Assembly (NCBI GenBank): GCA_004519485.1
Contig: CP038112.1
Span: forward strand, 1 to 64,000
Direction: 5' to 3'
Origin: Nannochloropsis oceanica
Lineage: Eukaryota > Sar > Eustigmatophyceae > Eustigmatales > Monodopsidaceae
DNA length: 64,000 nt
Positions 1 to 10,356 of this stretch are shown piece by piece. The position numbers and the translations under genes were made by a program. Each line of letters begins with the position of its first letter. Position 1 is the first letter of the stretch. The notes under the pieces were generated by a model, which was not told the origin of the DNA, ran no database searches, and saw nothing but the letters and a program-made list of their open reading frames with translations.

Positions 1-79
1 CTCCTCCCCCTTCTCCTCCTCCTCAATCTCTTCCTCCTCCTCCCCCCCCCCCTTCCTCCTTTCTTCCTCTCTCGCTTAC

Positions 80-867
80 CCCGATCCCATCAGGTTCTGT
101 GTGGCAGCCTGTGCACTCAGGGGGGAGAGCAAGGAGCGGGAGTGGTTGTGCGACTTGGAAGAAGACCCGAGGGGACGGGCCTGAACAAGGGAGGGAGGGA
201 GTGAGGGGAGGGAAGGATGGAGGGAGGGAGAGAGTGAGGGAGGGAGAGAGGGAGGGAGGGAAAAAGAGATGAGTGAGTTATGACAAGACTCAGGATCAAA
301 GCCTCCTGTCTCCTTCCTCATACTTATTTGTACCTGCGTGGTTTCCAAGTCCAGACGCTTGGGCTGATTCCGGTGCTTCTCTAGGAGGCCTTGCTTCCGT
401 TTGCAAAGGATGGAGAGGAGCGTGGCGGAGAGGCCTGGGGGGAGGGAGGGAGGGAGGGAGGGAGGGAGGGGTGGAGGAAATGAAGGCGGAGAGCGGGAAC
501 AATGGTTAGTGCCTCGCGCATTACGACGTACACATAAAGATCGAAACCTATCGTTCCGATCCGTCTTTTCGATTTAACAAGCCTCGCTCTACCTGCGTAA
601 ATGGCCCTCCCTCTCTCCCTCCCTCCTTCCCTACCATCGTGCCTACCTGATAGGACGAACAGCGGCGCCGCCACATTATCAATCCAAGCATCTATGCCAC
701 CAGCAACAGAAGCAGTTGCACTTTGGTAGGCCTGCATAAAGGGGATGGAGGGTAAGCTGTGAGATGGGAAGAGGGGGGAAAGGGAGGGCAAGGGGAAAGG
801 CTTCGAAGGAGACATAACATAACACCGACCATACCTGTGCGAGACCCGCCCAGGCAGAAATTGCCAT
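80..867 (-). CDS. Unrecognised protein, 3' part runs off the window
   Basis: Not recognised. A chain of phase-compatible exons reads leftward: 867-835 (possible start, MAISAWAGLAQ), 731-647, 592-534, 393-334 and 180-80. Each has an AG acceptor and a GT donor, and the last donor (gtaagc) sends the reading off the left edge. The second exon gives an alanine-rich, moderately hydrophobic stretch (AYQSATASVAGGIDAWID). The later ones are basic and serine-rich. The donor at 533 was chosen because it keeps frame; a stronger-looking gtacgt nearby would not. Upstream coding exons beyond 867 are possible. The introns carry CCCT tracts like those of the better supported genes, which is the main reason to believe it. 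No domain is visible. Confidence 0.38.
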
Positions 868-1708
868 GCCAGAGGTGGCAAAGGGGATCCGACAGCGCGA
901 ATGTCTCTCTCTGCTTCTTCTTGGGCCTTGTGTTTGAAAATACGTGTCGTGCACTCGTCGTCGTTCCGCCCTTTGCGTGTGAGGGTGATGATGGGTGGAA
1001 AAATCAGTAATTTGATGACCTCCATAGACCCAGACGAGGAGCACACGCAGTTCCAGAACATCACGGCGCTCACAGACGTTCAGTCCCTTGCAAAATTTGG
1101 TGTAAATGAGGTTTATGTCTCATTCACTCGCCTATCAAAAGCATCGCTCAAAAGCACGCGAGGCTCTCTCTGGAAGCAACGCATCAAACTTCTGAAGTCA
1201 GAATATCACATTCCATGCCAAGTCCGCACTCTCCTACCCACCCATGCACCCACAACACGTGCCCCTATATCATTAAGACGGCGTCTGAAGGTTGTCGCGG
1301 TGCGTCCTTCTCGGAAGGCATGAATCAAAGAGACGCAAGATCCACATGCCAAACTTGAGAGTTCTCGATCTCCACCCCCAGCGAGCAGCAACGCCCCAAC
1401 GTACACTTGAAAGCACGGACACGTTTTCACACCTTCTGCATTCATTATCCCCCCCAGGAGCAGTACCAGTACCAGCACCAACTCACGCAACGTCAGCAGG
1501 GGCAGACCCAGGAGGATCAGCAGCGGCCGAGGGCGCGTCTCTTACCGAGAGCTACGTAAGGATTACCTCTCCTTCCCCCCTTCCTCCCCTCCCCCCTCCC
1601 GTCCTCTTTCTCCCTCCCAAGCTACCCTCGCTCAAGTCTTACCTAAACCATCTTCCCCGAACTAGAATAGGCCCGCTCTCTCTTCCCGAACTAGAATAGG
1701 CCCGCGAG
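868..1708. other. Divergent upstream region, possible extra 5' exon
   Basis: This lies between the leftward gene and the PH-DUF1336 gene. A possible additional coding exon of the latter is 1292-1555 (88 codons, serine/proline-rich, ending at a gtaagg donor). It joins in phase to an acceptor at 1699 that leads into ATG 1709. A 21-base segment containing that acceptor occurs twice (1656-1676 and 1685-1705). Nothing else is supported. Confidence 0.35.
1656..1705 (+). repeat. Duplicated splice-acceptor segment
   Basis: Two exact 21-base copies, 1656-1676 and 1685-1705, have a 29-base period. Each contains two TAG trinucleotides usable as a splice acceptor. The downstream copy ends just before the ATG at 1709. 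The period matches a recent local duplication. Confidence 0.8.
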
Positions 1709-4700
1709 ATGGACAAACAGATGGATTTTCCTTCGTCCTCCAACAATGGGACGACATCGCCTCCCTCCACGGCTGCAGCTGCAGGAGCACGCTCATCCCC
1801 TTCTCCTCCGCCGCCATCGAGTGCGCATCGACCAACGCAAGCACCGGAGGCAGGAATGGGTGGCAGCAGCGTTATGGCATCTTCATTTCCCCCTGTTTCT
1901 TCCTCTACCCCTAGCGTTCAAGTGGTCTCTCGTGCGTCGCCTACAAGGCTGATAAGCCCTCCTCCCCCCCGGGCAGCAGGAGGAGGAGGGCGGGAGGAAG
2001 GGAGGGATAGGGTTGGCAGTAGGGATATTATGACACCGCCGATGTCTTCGCCTGCTGGGCCAGGGATGGGAGGAGGGAGAGGAGACAGTGGAGGAGAGGG
2101 AGGGGAGGAGGGAGGAAGGCACTTCCATAGCGAGGGGGGTGAAGAACACATTCCGGTAGGGAGGGAGGGAGGGAGGAAAGGAGGGAGCGAAGGAGAAAGA
2201 GGGGATTCTCAAGCCAGGAGCAGCGTCCTGTTGGACTCATGGGCTAATGGCTCTATCGACCACTCTTTTATGTACACCACCAGCTTGATCATCCCCCCCA
2301 CCCACTCCGTCCCTCCCTCCCTCCCTCGTTACGCACACACTCCCTCCACCATCCACACCAGATTCCCGACTCAGTAGACGGTTACGAGGTCAGCGGCACG
2401 CTTTTTAAAAAGGCAAGCTTCTCTCCCTCCCTCCCTCCCTTCCTCCCTCCCTTCCTTCCTGGTCTCACGCCCACCCCTCCTTCGCTCCCTCCCTCCCTCC
2501 CTCCCTCCCTCCCTTCCTCCTGCTAGCGCGGTGGGTGGGGCAAGCACTTGGGATGGCGGCCACGTGCCTTCACTCTGTACGCGGGGTACATGTGCTATTA
2601 CGAAGCGGACAGTCTGCGTGAGGTGGAGGACAAGACGCTGCGGCATCCCCGGGGCTGGTTGCGCTTGGAGGGAGGGAAGGAGGGAGGGAAGGAGGGAGGG
2701 GAGGCGGCGGGTATGAGCGACAAGATGGGAGGGGGCGTTGAAGCGGAAGGGGAAGGAGGGAGGGGGAAATGGGGCTTCCACGTGTCAAGCCATCGGGGGC
2801 ACGACAACCCCCCGACCGAGTACGTCTTTACTCTAGTGCCGCCGGGGGGGGAGCTGAGCAAGTGGAAGGTACCGAGGGACGGAGGGAGGGATGGAGGAAG
2901 GGAAGATGGGGAGGAATGCGACAGTTTCCTTGATTATCTGCGGTGGAATACCTCCTTTATTGAACTCCCCCTCCTTCCCTCCCCCCCTCGCTCCAGGTGG
3001 CCTGCGTGAACAGGGCAGAGTTCGAGTGCTGGATCCGAGCCCTCACTGCCTATCTAGGTCCTCCCTCCGACCCTAGAACGGCGGGAGGGCGGGAGGGAGG
3101 GCGGGAGGGAGGGCGGGCGGATGCGTTGGGGGCGAGTGGAGGAGGTGGAGGAGGAGGGGGAGGGCGCCACCATGGGCACAAGCACCGTCGGCACTCGTCT
3201 TCCAAGGATGCAGCCCTCCCTCCCTCCCCCCCTCCCTCCCTCCCTTCTCCCAGCCTCCCTAAGGTGGCGGGAGCGGTCAGAAAGGAGAAGGAGGAGGGGA
3301 TGGTGGTGGTGGAGGAGGAGGAGGAGGCGTTTGAAGGGGTGGCAGTGCTGATGGTATTGAACGCGGCCTGCTGCTGGGGCAGGTTGGTCTCCATCCCGGT
3401 TTTTATTGGCATGCTGATATGCTTGAATGCGGTGGTGGTCAATGCGTGGTTGAGGTGGAGGGCGGGGGGGAGGAAGCGGGCAAGGAAGGTGGCGGTGGGA
3501 GGAGGAGTGCTGCCTGGGCTGGGGGAATCGCTGAGGAGGAAGAGTCAGGAGGCGCCCGTGGTAGGTGCCTCTCCCTCCTTCCCTCCCTCCCTCCCTCGTT
3601 TCCTCCCTTGCTCTCTCCCATTAACCTGCGTGTATCTTTTTGCCCAACCCATCCTCCCTCCCTCCCTCCCCCTCCAAGGCCGCAGGCGACATGGCTCTGG
3701 TGCCTGCGCGCTTTCCCCCCATCGGAAGCACCGTCCGTCCAGCGCATGCCTGTCGTAAGGAGGAGGCGAGGGAGGTCGAGGGGGAGGAAGGGGAAAGAGC
3801 GGAGCTGCTGCCGGAGCGCAGGGAGGAGGAGGGCGGGGGGGAAGAAGGGGGAGAGGGGTCGGAGGAGGAACTGCCTGAGCATACGTGGAGCCTCGGGGAT
3901 GCGGCTCATTTCAAGGTAGAGGGAGGGAGGGAGGGAGGAAGGGAGGGAGGGAGGGAGGGAAGGAGGGAGGGTTCCAATGACAAGAGCAGACAGAAGATGA
4001 TTGTCCGCGTGCTTCCCCGTCAACTCCCCTCCCTCCCTTCTTCCCTCCCTCCTTCCCTCCCTCCTTAGGTTCGTATGGGGCCTAACTACCGCCAGACGGG
4101 GCGCAAGGAAGCCTCAGGTCCCGCCCTCTTCACACTGCTCCATTTGGACATCTACAAAACGCCATGTCGGGTAGGGAGGGAGGGAGGGAGGGAGGGAGGG
4201 AGGGAGGGAGGAGGGGAGGGAAAGTGTTCTACCTGGACATGAACAAAGCACCGTGTCGGGGAGGGGGGGGGGGGGAGGGAAAGTGCTCTACCTGGACATC
4301 AACAAGAGACCATCGTCGTGTTGGGGAAGATCGGACCGGTCGATCCTCCCGTGTCTTACCTTCTTTTTCCTCCCCTTTCCCCTCCTCTTCCCTCCTCTTT
4401 CCTCCTCCTCTCCTCCCTTGTCTTCTCTCTCCTCCTCCCTTGTCTTCCCCCCTCTCTTCCCTCTCTCTTCTATTTCCAGATCGGCGGCATCGCATCCCTC
4501 CTTCCCTCCCTACCCCCCGTGCCCCCCACCTCCGTCCCGCCCTCCTCGTCTTCCGTCCCGCCCCTCGTCATCATCAACTGCCAGCTTCCGTCCGAAGCTC
4601 CCGTGCTCCTCAACATGAGTGAAGATGGGCCGGGCTATAACGTCATCTTCTATTTCGCCTGCACGGAGGAGGTGAGCCAGGGAGGGAGGGAGGGAGGGAG

Positions 4701-5811
4701 GGAGGGAGGCAGGGAGGGAGGGAGGGAGGGAGGGAAGGGTTCAATTCGATTCGATACCCTGCGCTTTCAAACACGTGTTGACGCTGCTCTTCTCCTCCAC
4801 CCCCCTCCCTCCCTCCCTCCCTCCCTAGACGGCCAAGGCCCTCCACGACCTTCCCTCCGCCTCTCCCGCCGTCCGTTTAATCGACGAATATTTCCGCCTC
4901 GCGCCCACCTCCCCTGACTTCAGAGGCAGATTCAAAGCCATGGCGCAGGTGGGTCCCCTCATTCCCTCCCTCCCTCCCTCCCTCCCACTAGGGGCATGAC
5001 GTTCCTTCGTCCTGGCCTTCTTGTCTGCATGTCGGGCACTCACCTTCCCCCCCTCCCTCCCCCCCTCCCCCCCAGGTCCACGACATTGGTAAGCTCGGTC
5101 TGCCCGGCTTCATCGAGAAATACAACGGAAAACCGACCCTCATCACCAAAAGCGGGATACTGACCACAGTACGTCCTCTCCCTCCCTCCCTCCCTCCCTC
5201 CCTCCCTCCCTCCCTCCCTCCCTCCCTCCCTCCCTTCTCTGCCGGGCCTGGATGACACCAACGACCTACCATGACAAGAACCAGCCACCGAATCTTTCGC
5301 CTCCTCACTACTCACCCTCCCTCCCTCCCTCCCTCCCTCCCTCCCTCCCTCCCTCTCCCCTTCTCCCAGGGGCCGGGCTATGCTGAGATGGACATAAACG
5401 TACACCGTTTCGGCTTCCCCGCCAAACGCGGCCTCTACCACCTCCAAGAAAAATTCAAAGACATCGTGTTTGAGGTACGTCTCACTCCCTTTCCCTCCCT
5501 TCCTCCTCCATCCCTCCCTCCTTTCCCCTCCCTTCCTCCCTCTCTCCTGCTCCCGCCTTCGCTCACTATACCTGCCTGACGTGGCCCCCTCCACTTGCCT
5601 TGAACAAACGTTCAACGATATAATCACCTTTGAGCCACCCCTTCCTTATCCCCCTCTCTTTCCCTCCCTCCCTCCCTACCTCTCTCCCTCCCTCCCTCTC
5701 TAGATCGGCTTCATTATAGAAGGAAGGGATGACGTGGAGCTGCCTGAGGTCATGCTGGCCGTGGCGCAATTTAATTATATCGATGTCAAACGTGCGCATG
5801 ACTTGATGTAA
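1709..5811 (+). CDS. PH domain plus DUF1336 (EDR2-like) protein
   Basis: Probably a lipid-binding regulatory protein; plant EDR2 family members carry a PH and a DUF1336 (EDR2_C) domain. Exons: 1709-2155, 2362-2412, 2527-2868, 2997-3560, 3679-3915, 4069-4170, 4480-4671, 4829-4948, 5076-5168, 5370-5474 and 5704-5811. That gives 786 residues, and every intron is phase 0. The PH domain spans about residues 155-300: it opens GTLFKK, contains FTLYAGYMCYYE, and ends with the helix tryptophan in FECWIRALTAYL. Residues about 394-432 are hydrophobic and could be one or two membrane segments. DUF1336 fills the C-terminus (HFKVRMGPNY, INCQLP, GPGYAEMDINVHRF). No START domain is visible between them, unlike plant EDR2. 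The second intron has a GC donor (2413). The start could instead be at 1292 through an extra exon. Family call is firm, function inferred. Confidence 0.85.
4141..4318 (+). repeat. Exon-6 end in three diverged copies
   Basis: The last 30 bases of exon 6 (4141-4170, HLDIYKTPCR) recur in the following intron at 4230-4259 (YLDMNKAPCR) and at about 4288-4318 (YLDINKRPSS). Copies two and three are each preceded by the same GGGAGGGAAAGTG lead. The copies stay open in the exon's frame but are not followed by GT donors, so they look like exon debris, not alternative exons. Confidence 0.8.
5170..5234 (+). repeat. (CCCT)n tract in intron
   Basis: A near-perfect CCCT tetranucleotide run fills the 5' part of an intron of the PH-DUF1336 gene; a second run (about 5311-5353) lies close to the acceptor. 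It is typical of the window: dozens of introns hold CCCT or GGGA runs. Confidence 0.9.
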
Positions 5812-6634
5812 CCATGATGGATAAATGCACGCCAGCCCATCGTCCTTTTCGTTTTATTCTTAATAAATCTAATTAAGTCTTTGTGCGGATGATTTTTGAT
5901 GGAGCGGGGGCTGCAATGGCTTTGAGTGATGTATGTGCAGGGAGGGGCAGAAACGAAGGAAGGAGAGAGGGAGGTGTGAAGAGAGACAGACCCATGTATC
6001 TTGAAAAAAGGGTTCCGAAAATCTGGGGAGAAGTTGTCTTCGTCTGTTTACACAGTAGAGGCCCCTACAAAGAGGGAGAGAGGGAGGGAGGGAGGGAGGA
6101 AGCAAGGAGGCCAGTCAAATGAAGGGGAGCGACAAGATGAAAAAAGTTAACACGCACTCATTCACAAGACAGTGGTGTCGGGGTACACAGACAAGACAAA
6201 TCGAAAGAGAAAACTAGGTGCTGAGTGTATTCTCCTTATCAACCGAAACGAAGCGCGGTCTGTATCCCTATTCATTCGTGCCGCATTTGCTCTTCTTCCC
6301 CCGTTCATTTAAAAACACACCCGGATGAGCTGGCCGTTAATCGATTTATGATGCGCCCTCACCCTTATTCCCACCCGACAAGCCCATGTCACATGCCCTG
6401 GAAGTCAACGAAGGGTGCCGTAAATGATGAAAAAGACATGACCAAGCCGCTGGGGATTTTGCCGGTGTCCTTAGCTTTGGCTTTCATGGAATGAGCCGTG
6501 CGACAATCGATCGCCAGCATCACGACTCTATACTCAAATGCCCTTTGGGGGTCCCCCTCCCTCTCCCGCGTCCCTTACCCCCTTAAGCCAAAACCCAAAC
6601 AAAAGACCGACGACCACACCACCTTACAAGTATC
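5812..6634 (+). other. Intergenic, tandem gene spacing
   Basis: No gene seen. AATAAA at 5862-5867, about 50 bases after the PH-DUF1336 stop, is a plausible polyadenylation signal. A short GGGA run sits near 6075-6100. The right part is the likely promoter and 5' leader of the aldehyde dehydrogenase gene; I saw no clear TATA box. Confidence 0.5.
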
Positions 6635-9600
6635 ATGACCCTTTCCTTGGAAGACACGATGAAGGGCACGGTGGCCGAGCTTCGGCGGACGTTCGAATCC
6701 GGCTTGACGCTGCCATACAAATGGCGACTAGGGCAACTGAAGGCCTTGGAAGCCATGGTCAAGAGCCACAAGAAGTAAGTCAATGAGGAGGGATAAGGGA
6801 AGAAGGAAGGCATGGGGGAAAAGAAAGCGTCTCCAAGGGACTGTCTGGGCTGAGGTTGATTGAAGGAGGTACACGGGAGGACTGGACTGTGCCTCACCAC
6901 CGGCCATCATCCGCCGCCCCGTCACACCTCAACAGGGAGATTTTGGAGGCCATCTACAAGGACCTGCGCAAGCCTGAGGCAGAGGCTGACATGACAGAGG
7001 TAACAGCAGGGAGAAATCAAGCGGATATGGATGATGTGGGGCGGAAATAGAGAGAAACGAAAGGAACCTTTCTATCGACTGAGATGCCCTCCTCCTTCTT
7101 TCCTTCAATCCTCCCTTCCACACTTTTCCCCTCTTCCCCTTTCCTTGCCAACTTTTCACAGTTGGCCGTGGCTGAGCAAGAGGTCCGAGATTCGCTTGTG
7201 AATCTTCACAAGTGGATGCAGCCCGAGGAGGTGCCCACCCCTGCCTGGCTCGTGCCCGCCAAGTGGTATGTGTTTCGAGCCTCTTTCCTCCCTTCCTCCC
7301 TCCCTCCCTCCCTCCGTCCCTCTCTGCCCCCTCCCCTTCTTCTATATTCTCCATCCACGCCTGCTCACCCCCCTCCCTCGTTTCCTCCCTCGTCCACTCC
7401 CGATCCATCGCCCCCTCCACCAGCGAGCTCCGTCGAGACCCCTACGGCGTGGTCCTGTCTATCTCCCCCTTTAACTACCCTTTCCAACTGGCATTTGTCC
7501 CCATCATGAACGCCCTGGCCGCTGGTAAACCCTCCCTTTGTCCCTCGTTCCTTCTCCCCCCTCCACGAGTCTCCCATCCTACTCTTGTTGCATCGCTCAC
7601 GTCCTGAGTTAACTCCCTTCCTCCCTTCTTCCCTACCCCCCTCCCTCCCTCCCTCCCTCCCTCCTTCTCAGGCAATTGCGTTCTGCTCAAGCCCTCAGAG
7701 CTGACGCCCCACGTCTCGGCCCTCTTTGCCAGGCTCATCCCTGCGTAAGCCCCTCCCTCCCTCCCTCCCTTCTTTTCTGCCGTTGTTGAACGACGACGAG
7801 CTTCAGGCCATGGCAAGAGAAGTAGACTTACGTTCTCTTTCCTTCCCTCCTTCCCTCCCTTCTAACCTCTAGCTACCTCGACACGCGCGCCGTCCAGGTG
7901 GTTGAGGGCGGGATCGCGGAAACGAGCGCCCTACTGGCGCAGCGATGGGACTTGGTCTTCTTCACAGGAAGTGAAGCGGTGGGGAAGATCGTGCATCAGG
8001 TAGGGAGGGAGGGAGGGAGGGAAGGAGGGAGGGAGGGAGGGAGTATCCCGTTCACCTTTTGGCCAAGAACGGCTCGGCACGCATTGCTTACCTCTCCCCC
8101 CCTCCCCCCTTCCCCCCCTTCCTCGAGGCCTGCGCCAGACACCTGACACCCTGCGTGTTGGAATTAGGGGGTAAATCCCCCGTAGTGGTGGACAAGAGCG
8201 TGAGGGACGTGCAGCTGGCGGCTCGACGGGTGGTTTGGGGAAAGTTTGTGAACGTTGGTAGGGAGGGAGGGAGGGAGGGAGGGAGGGAGAGGTTCCCGAA
8301 TGTTTGTAGTCAGACAGTGGCACTCTCTCATTCTACCCTTCGGCCCCTCCCTCCCTCCCTCCCTCCCTCCCTCCCTCCCGCCCGCCTCAGGCCAGACGTG
8401 CATTGCCCCCGACTACGTTTTGTGCCATAAGGATGTCTATCACACCTTCCTCCAGGCCGCTAAGGACGAGATCCGGTACGACAGACCGACAGACCTCCCC
8501 TCCCTCCCTCCCCTCCCTCCCTCCCTCCCTCCCTCCCGCTCTTCCTCCCTTCCTCCCTTCCTCCCTCCTTCCCTCCCTCCTTGCCTCCCTCCCTCCCTCC
8601 CTCCCTCCCTACCTCCCCTTCAGTACCATGATATCAACCGACACCTCCCCTTCCCTTTCCCCCTTTCCTCATCCCCCCCTCCCTCCCTCCCTCCCCCCCG
8701 CCCTCCCGCCCTTCCTCCCCCTCAGCACTATGTTCTCAACGGACACCTCTGCTTCTCCTGACCTGGCTCGCATCGTCTCCACTCGACACGCCCAGCGTCT
8801 CGCCGACCTGCTCAACGATAAGTCATTCAAGGTACCCCCATGCCCTCCCTCCCTCCCTCCCGCCCTCCTTCGTCCCTACATCCCCATGGCCATCTTCTTT
8901 ATCCATGCCTTTCCATGCCCTCCCTCCCTCCCTCCCGCCCCAGGTCGAAGCCGGCGGCGAGGTGAACGTGCCTGAGAAGTTTATAGCCCCCACCCTCCTC
9001 TCTGGGGTCTCCCTCGACTCCAGGGTGATGGAGGATGAAATCTTCGGTGCGTCCCTCCCTCCCTCCCTCCCTCCCTCCCTCCCTCCCTCCCTTCTTGCCC
9101 CCGGCCCTGTCTCCCCGACTCGACGGAGGAGGCTGTGTCCATCACCCTTTCCTCCCTTCCTCCCTCCCTCCCTCCCTCCCTCCCTAACCCGCTCCCTCCT
9201 CCAGGCCCCATCCTCCCTATCCTGCAGGTCAACTCGACAGAGGAGGCTGTGTCTATCATTCGCCGGAAGCCCCAGCCTCTGGCCTTGTACATCTTTGCCC
9301 ACGATCGGTGAGGGAGAGAGGGAAGGAGGGAGGAAGGGAGGGAGAGGTGTTTGAAAAGCTTTGAATGGGCTTCCGTCGGAAATGTCAGGCGTCGCCCTTC
9401 TCTCCCCCCCTCCCTCTCTCCACTGCTTTTGTTACCATCCACATACCACACGCTCTTCCCTCCCTCCTTGTTTGTCCCCCTTACACTCCCTTTCGACCTC
9501 ACCCTCCCTCCCTCCAGCACCATCTGCGATGATGTGATGAATCAGGTACCCTCGGGTGGCGTCTGCTTGAACGACACCCTCGTTCATTTCGCCTGCACTA

Positions 9601-10356
9601 CGCTCCCCTTTGGAGGGATCGGAACCAGCGGCCTGGGCCAGTACCACGGACGGTGAGCACGCCTTCCCTCCCTCCCTCCCTCCCTCCCTCCCTCCCTTTT
9701 GATGATACATCATTCCCGATGCACCTCTTCGTCCATTTCCCTTGGTCTCTTTCCGACCATCGACCCTCCCTCCCTCCCTCCCTCCCTCCCTCCCTCCCTC
9801 CTTCAGGTTCTCCTTCGAGACCTTCACACACGTGCGTGGCGTCTTATCCCGGTGGGACCACTGGCTTGGAGACGTGCCAGCCATGCTCCGCTACGCACCC
9901 TACTCCCCGCTTAAGCACAAGGTAATTAGTTGCTAGCGAGGGAGGGAGGGAAGGAGGGAGGTTGAGGGAGGGAATGGTCGCTTGAGGGGTGTCATCATGT
10001 CATGCCCACCATTCAAGCACGACACGAAGCGATGATGAAAAAAGCATCCACTCGGTCACATCTCCCTCCCGCACACCCTTATCCTCCCTCCCTCCCTCTC
10101 TCCCTCCCTCCCTCCCTAGGCCTTCCGCCTCCTTACTGACGCCGTGGCCGGGGTGGAGTTCAAAACGACTCTCTTCACCGTAAATGGCACCTTGAATCTC
10201 GTCAAAGCACTGCTAATGGTGCTGGGGGTGGTGTATCTAGTGCAGCAGCTGGGCAAGGTATGGAGGGAGGGAGGGGGGAAGAGAGGGATGGATGGAGGGA
10301 GGGAGGGAGGGAAGGAGGGAGGGGAAGGGGCCGGTGGTGTTCAGGAGGATTATTAG
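6635..10356 (+). CDS. ALDH3-type fatty aldehyde dehydrogenase, tail-anchored
   Basis: Oxidises aldehydes, probably long-chain fatty aldehydes, to acids with NAD(P)+. Fourteen exons keep phase throughout: 6635-6774, 6936-6999, 7162-7265, 7424-7524, 7672-7744, 7873-7999, 8128-8257, 8391-8475, 8726-8831, 8944-9046, 9205-9307, 9518-9652, 9807-9921 and 10120-10356. The 540-residue product has the cofactor-site stretch [15 protein letters not shown], the catalytic glutamate in LELGGKSP (Glu215), the catalytic cysteine in GQTC (Cys250) and the class 3 end [16 protein letters not shown] hydrophobic segment near residues 483-506 ([15 protein letters not shown]) suggests anchoring in the ER or another membrane, as in animal FALDH. 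After it comes a low-complexity tail encoded by GGGA repeats; splicing there could change the C-terminus. It lies between two lipid-related genes. Three introns contain copies of exon edges. Confidence 0.94.
8624..8756 (+). repeat. Ghost copy of ALDH exon 9 start
   Basis: Exon 9 begins after a CTCAG acceptor at 8726. About 102 bases upstream, at 8624, a TTCAG acceptor is followed by a copy matching 23 of the first 31 exon bases; both read TM-STDTS in frame. Past this the upstream copy dissolves into CCCT repeats. It could serve as a decoy acceptor. Confidence 0.8.
8839..8940 (+). repeat. 28-base exact repeat inside ALDH intron 9
   Basis: Exact copies lie at 8839-8866 and 8913-8940 (CCATGCC then CCCT units then CCGCCC). 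One is near the donor and one abuts the acceptor CAG at 8941-8943. The period is 74 bases, so most of this intron is a tandem duplication. Confidence 0.85.
9118..9259 (+). repeat. Ghost copy of ALDH exon 11 segment
   Basis: Bases 9118-9145 in intron 10 match exon 11 bases 9232-9259 at 25 of 28 positions (core GAGGAGGCTGTGTC). The three differences are all transitions. The copy lies 114 bases upstream and is flanked by CCCT tracts. Confidence 0.85.

Noticed and set aside
381-1073. Long uninterrupted minus-strand frame as one exon
   Set aside because: It runs through CCCT tracts and three introns of the split gene; only parts of it match the phase-compatible exons.
3056-3560. START domain between PH and DUF1336
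   Set aside because: The stretch is low complexity plus a hydrophobic segment; no START-like strand and helix pattern is visible.
9712-9745. A further ghost exon copy in ALDH intron 12
   Set aside because: Resemblance to exon 12 (TTCGTCCATTTCC against CTCGTTCATTTCG) is too short to separate from chance.
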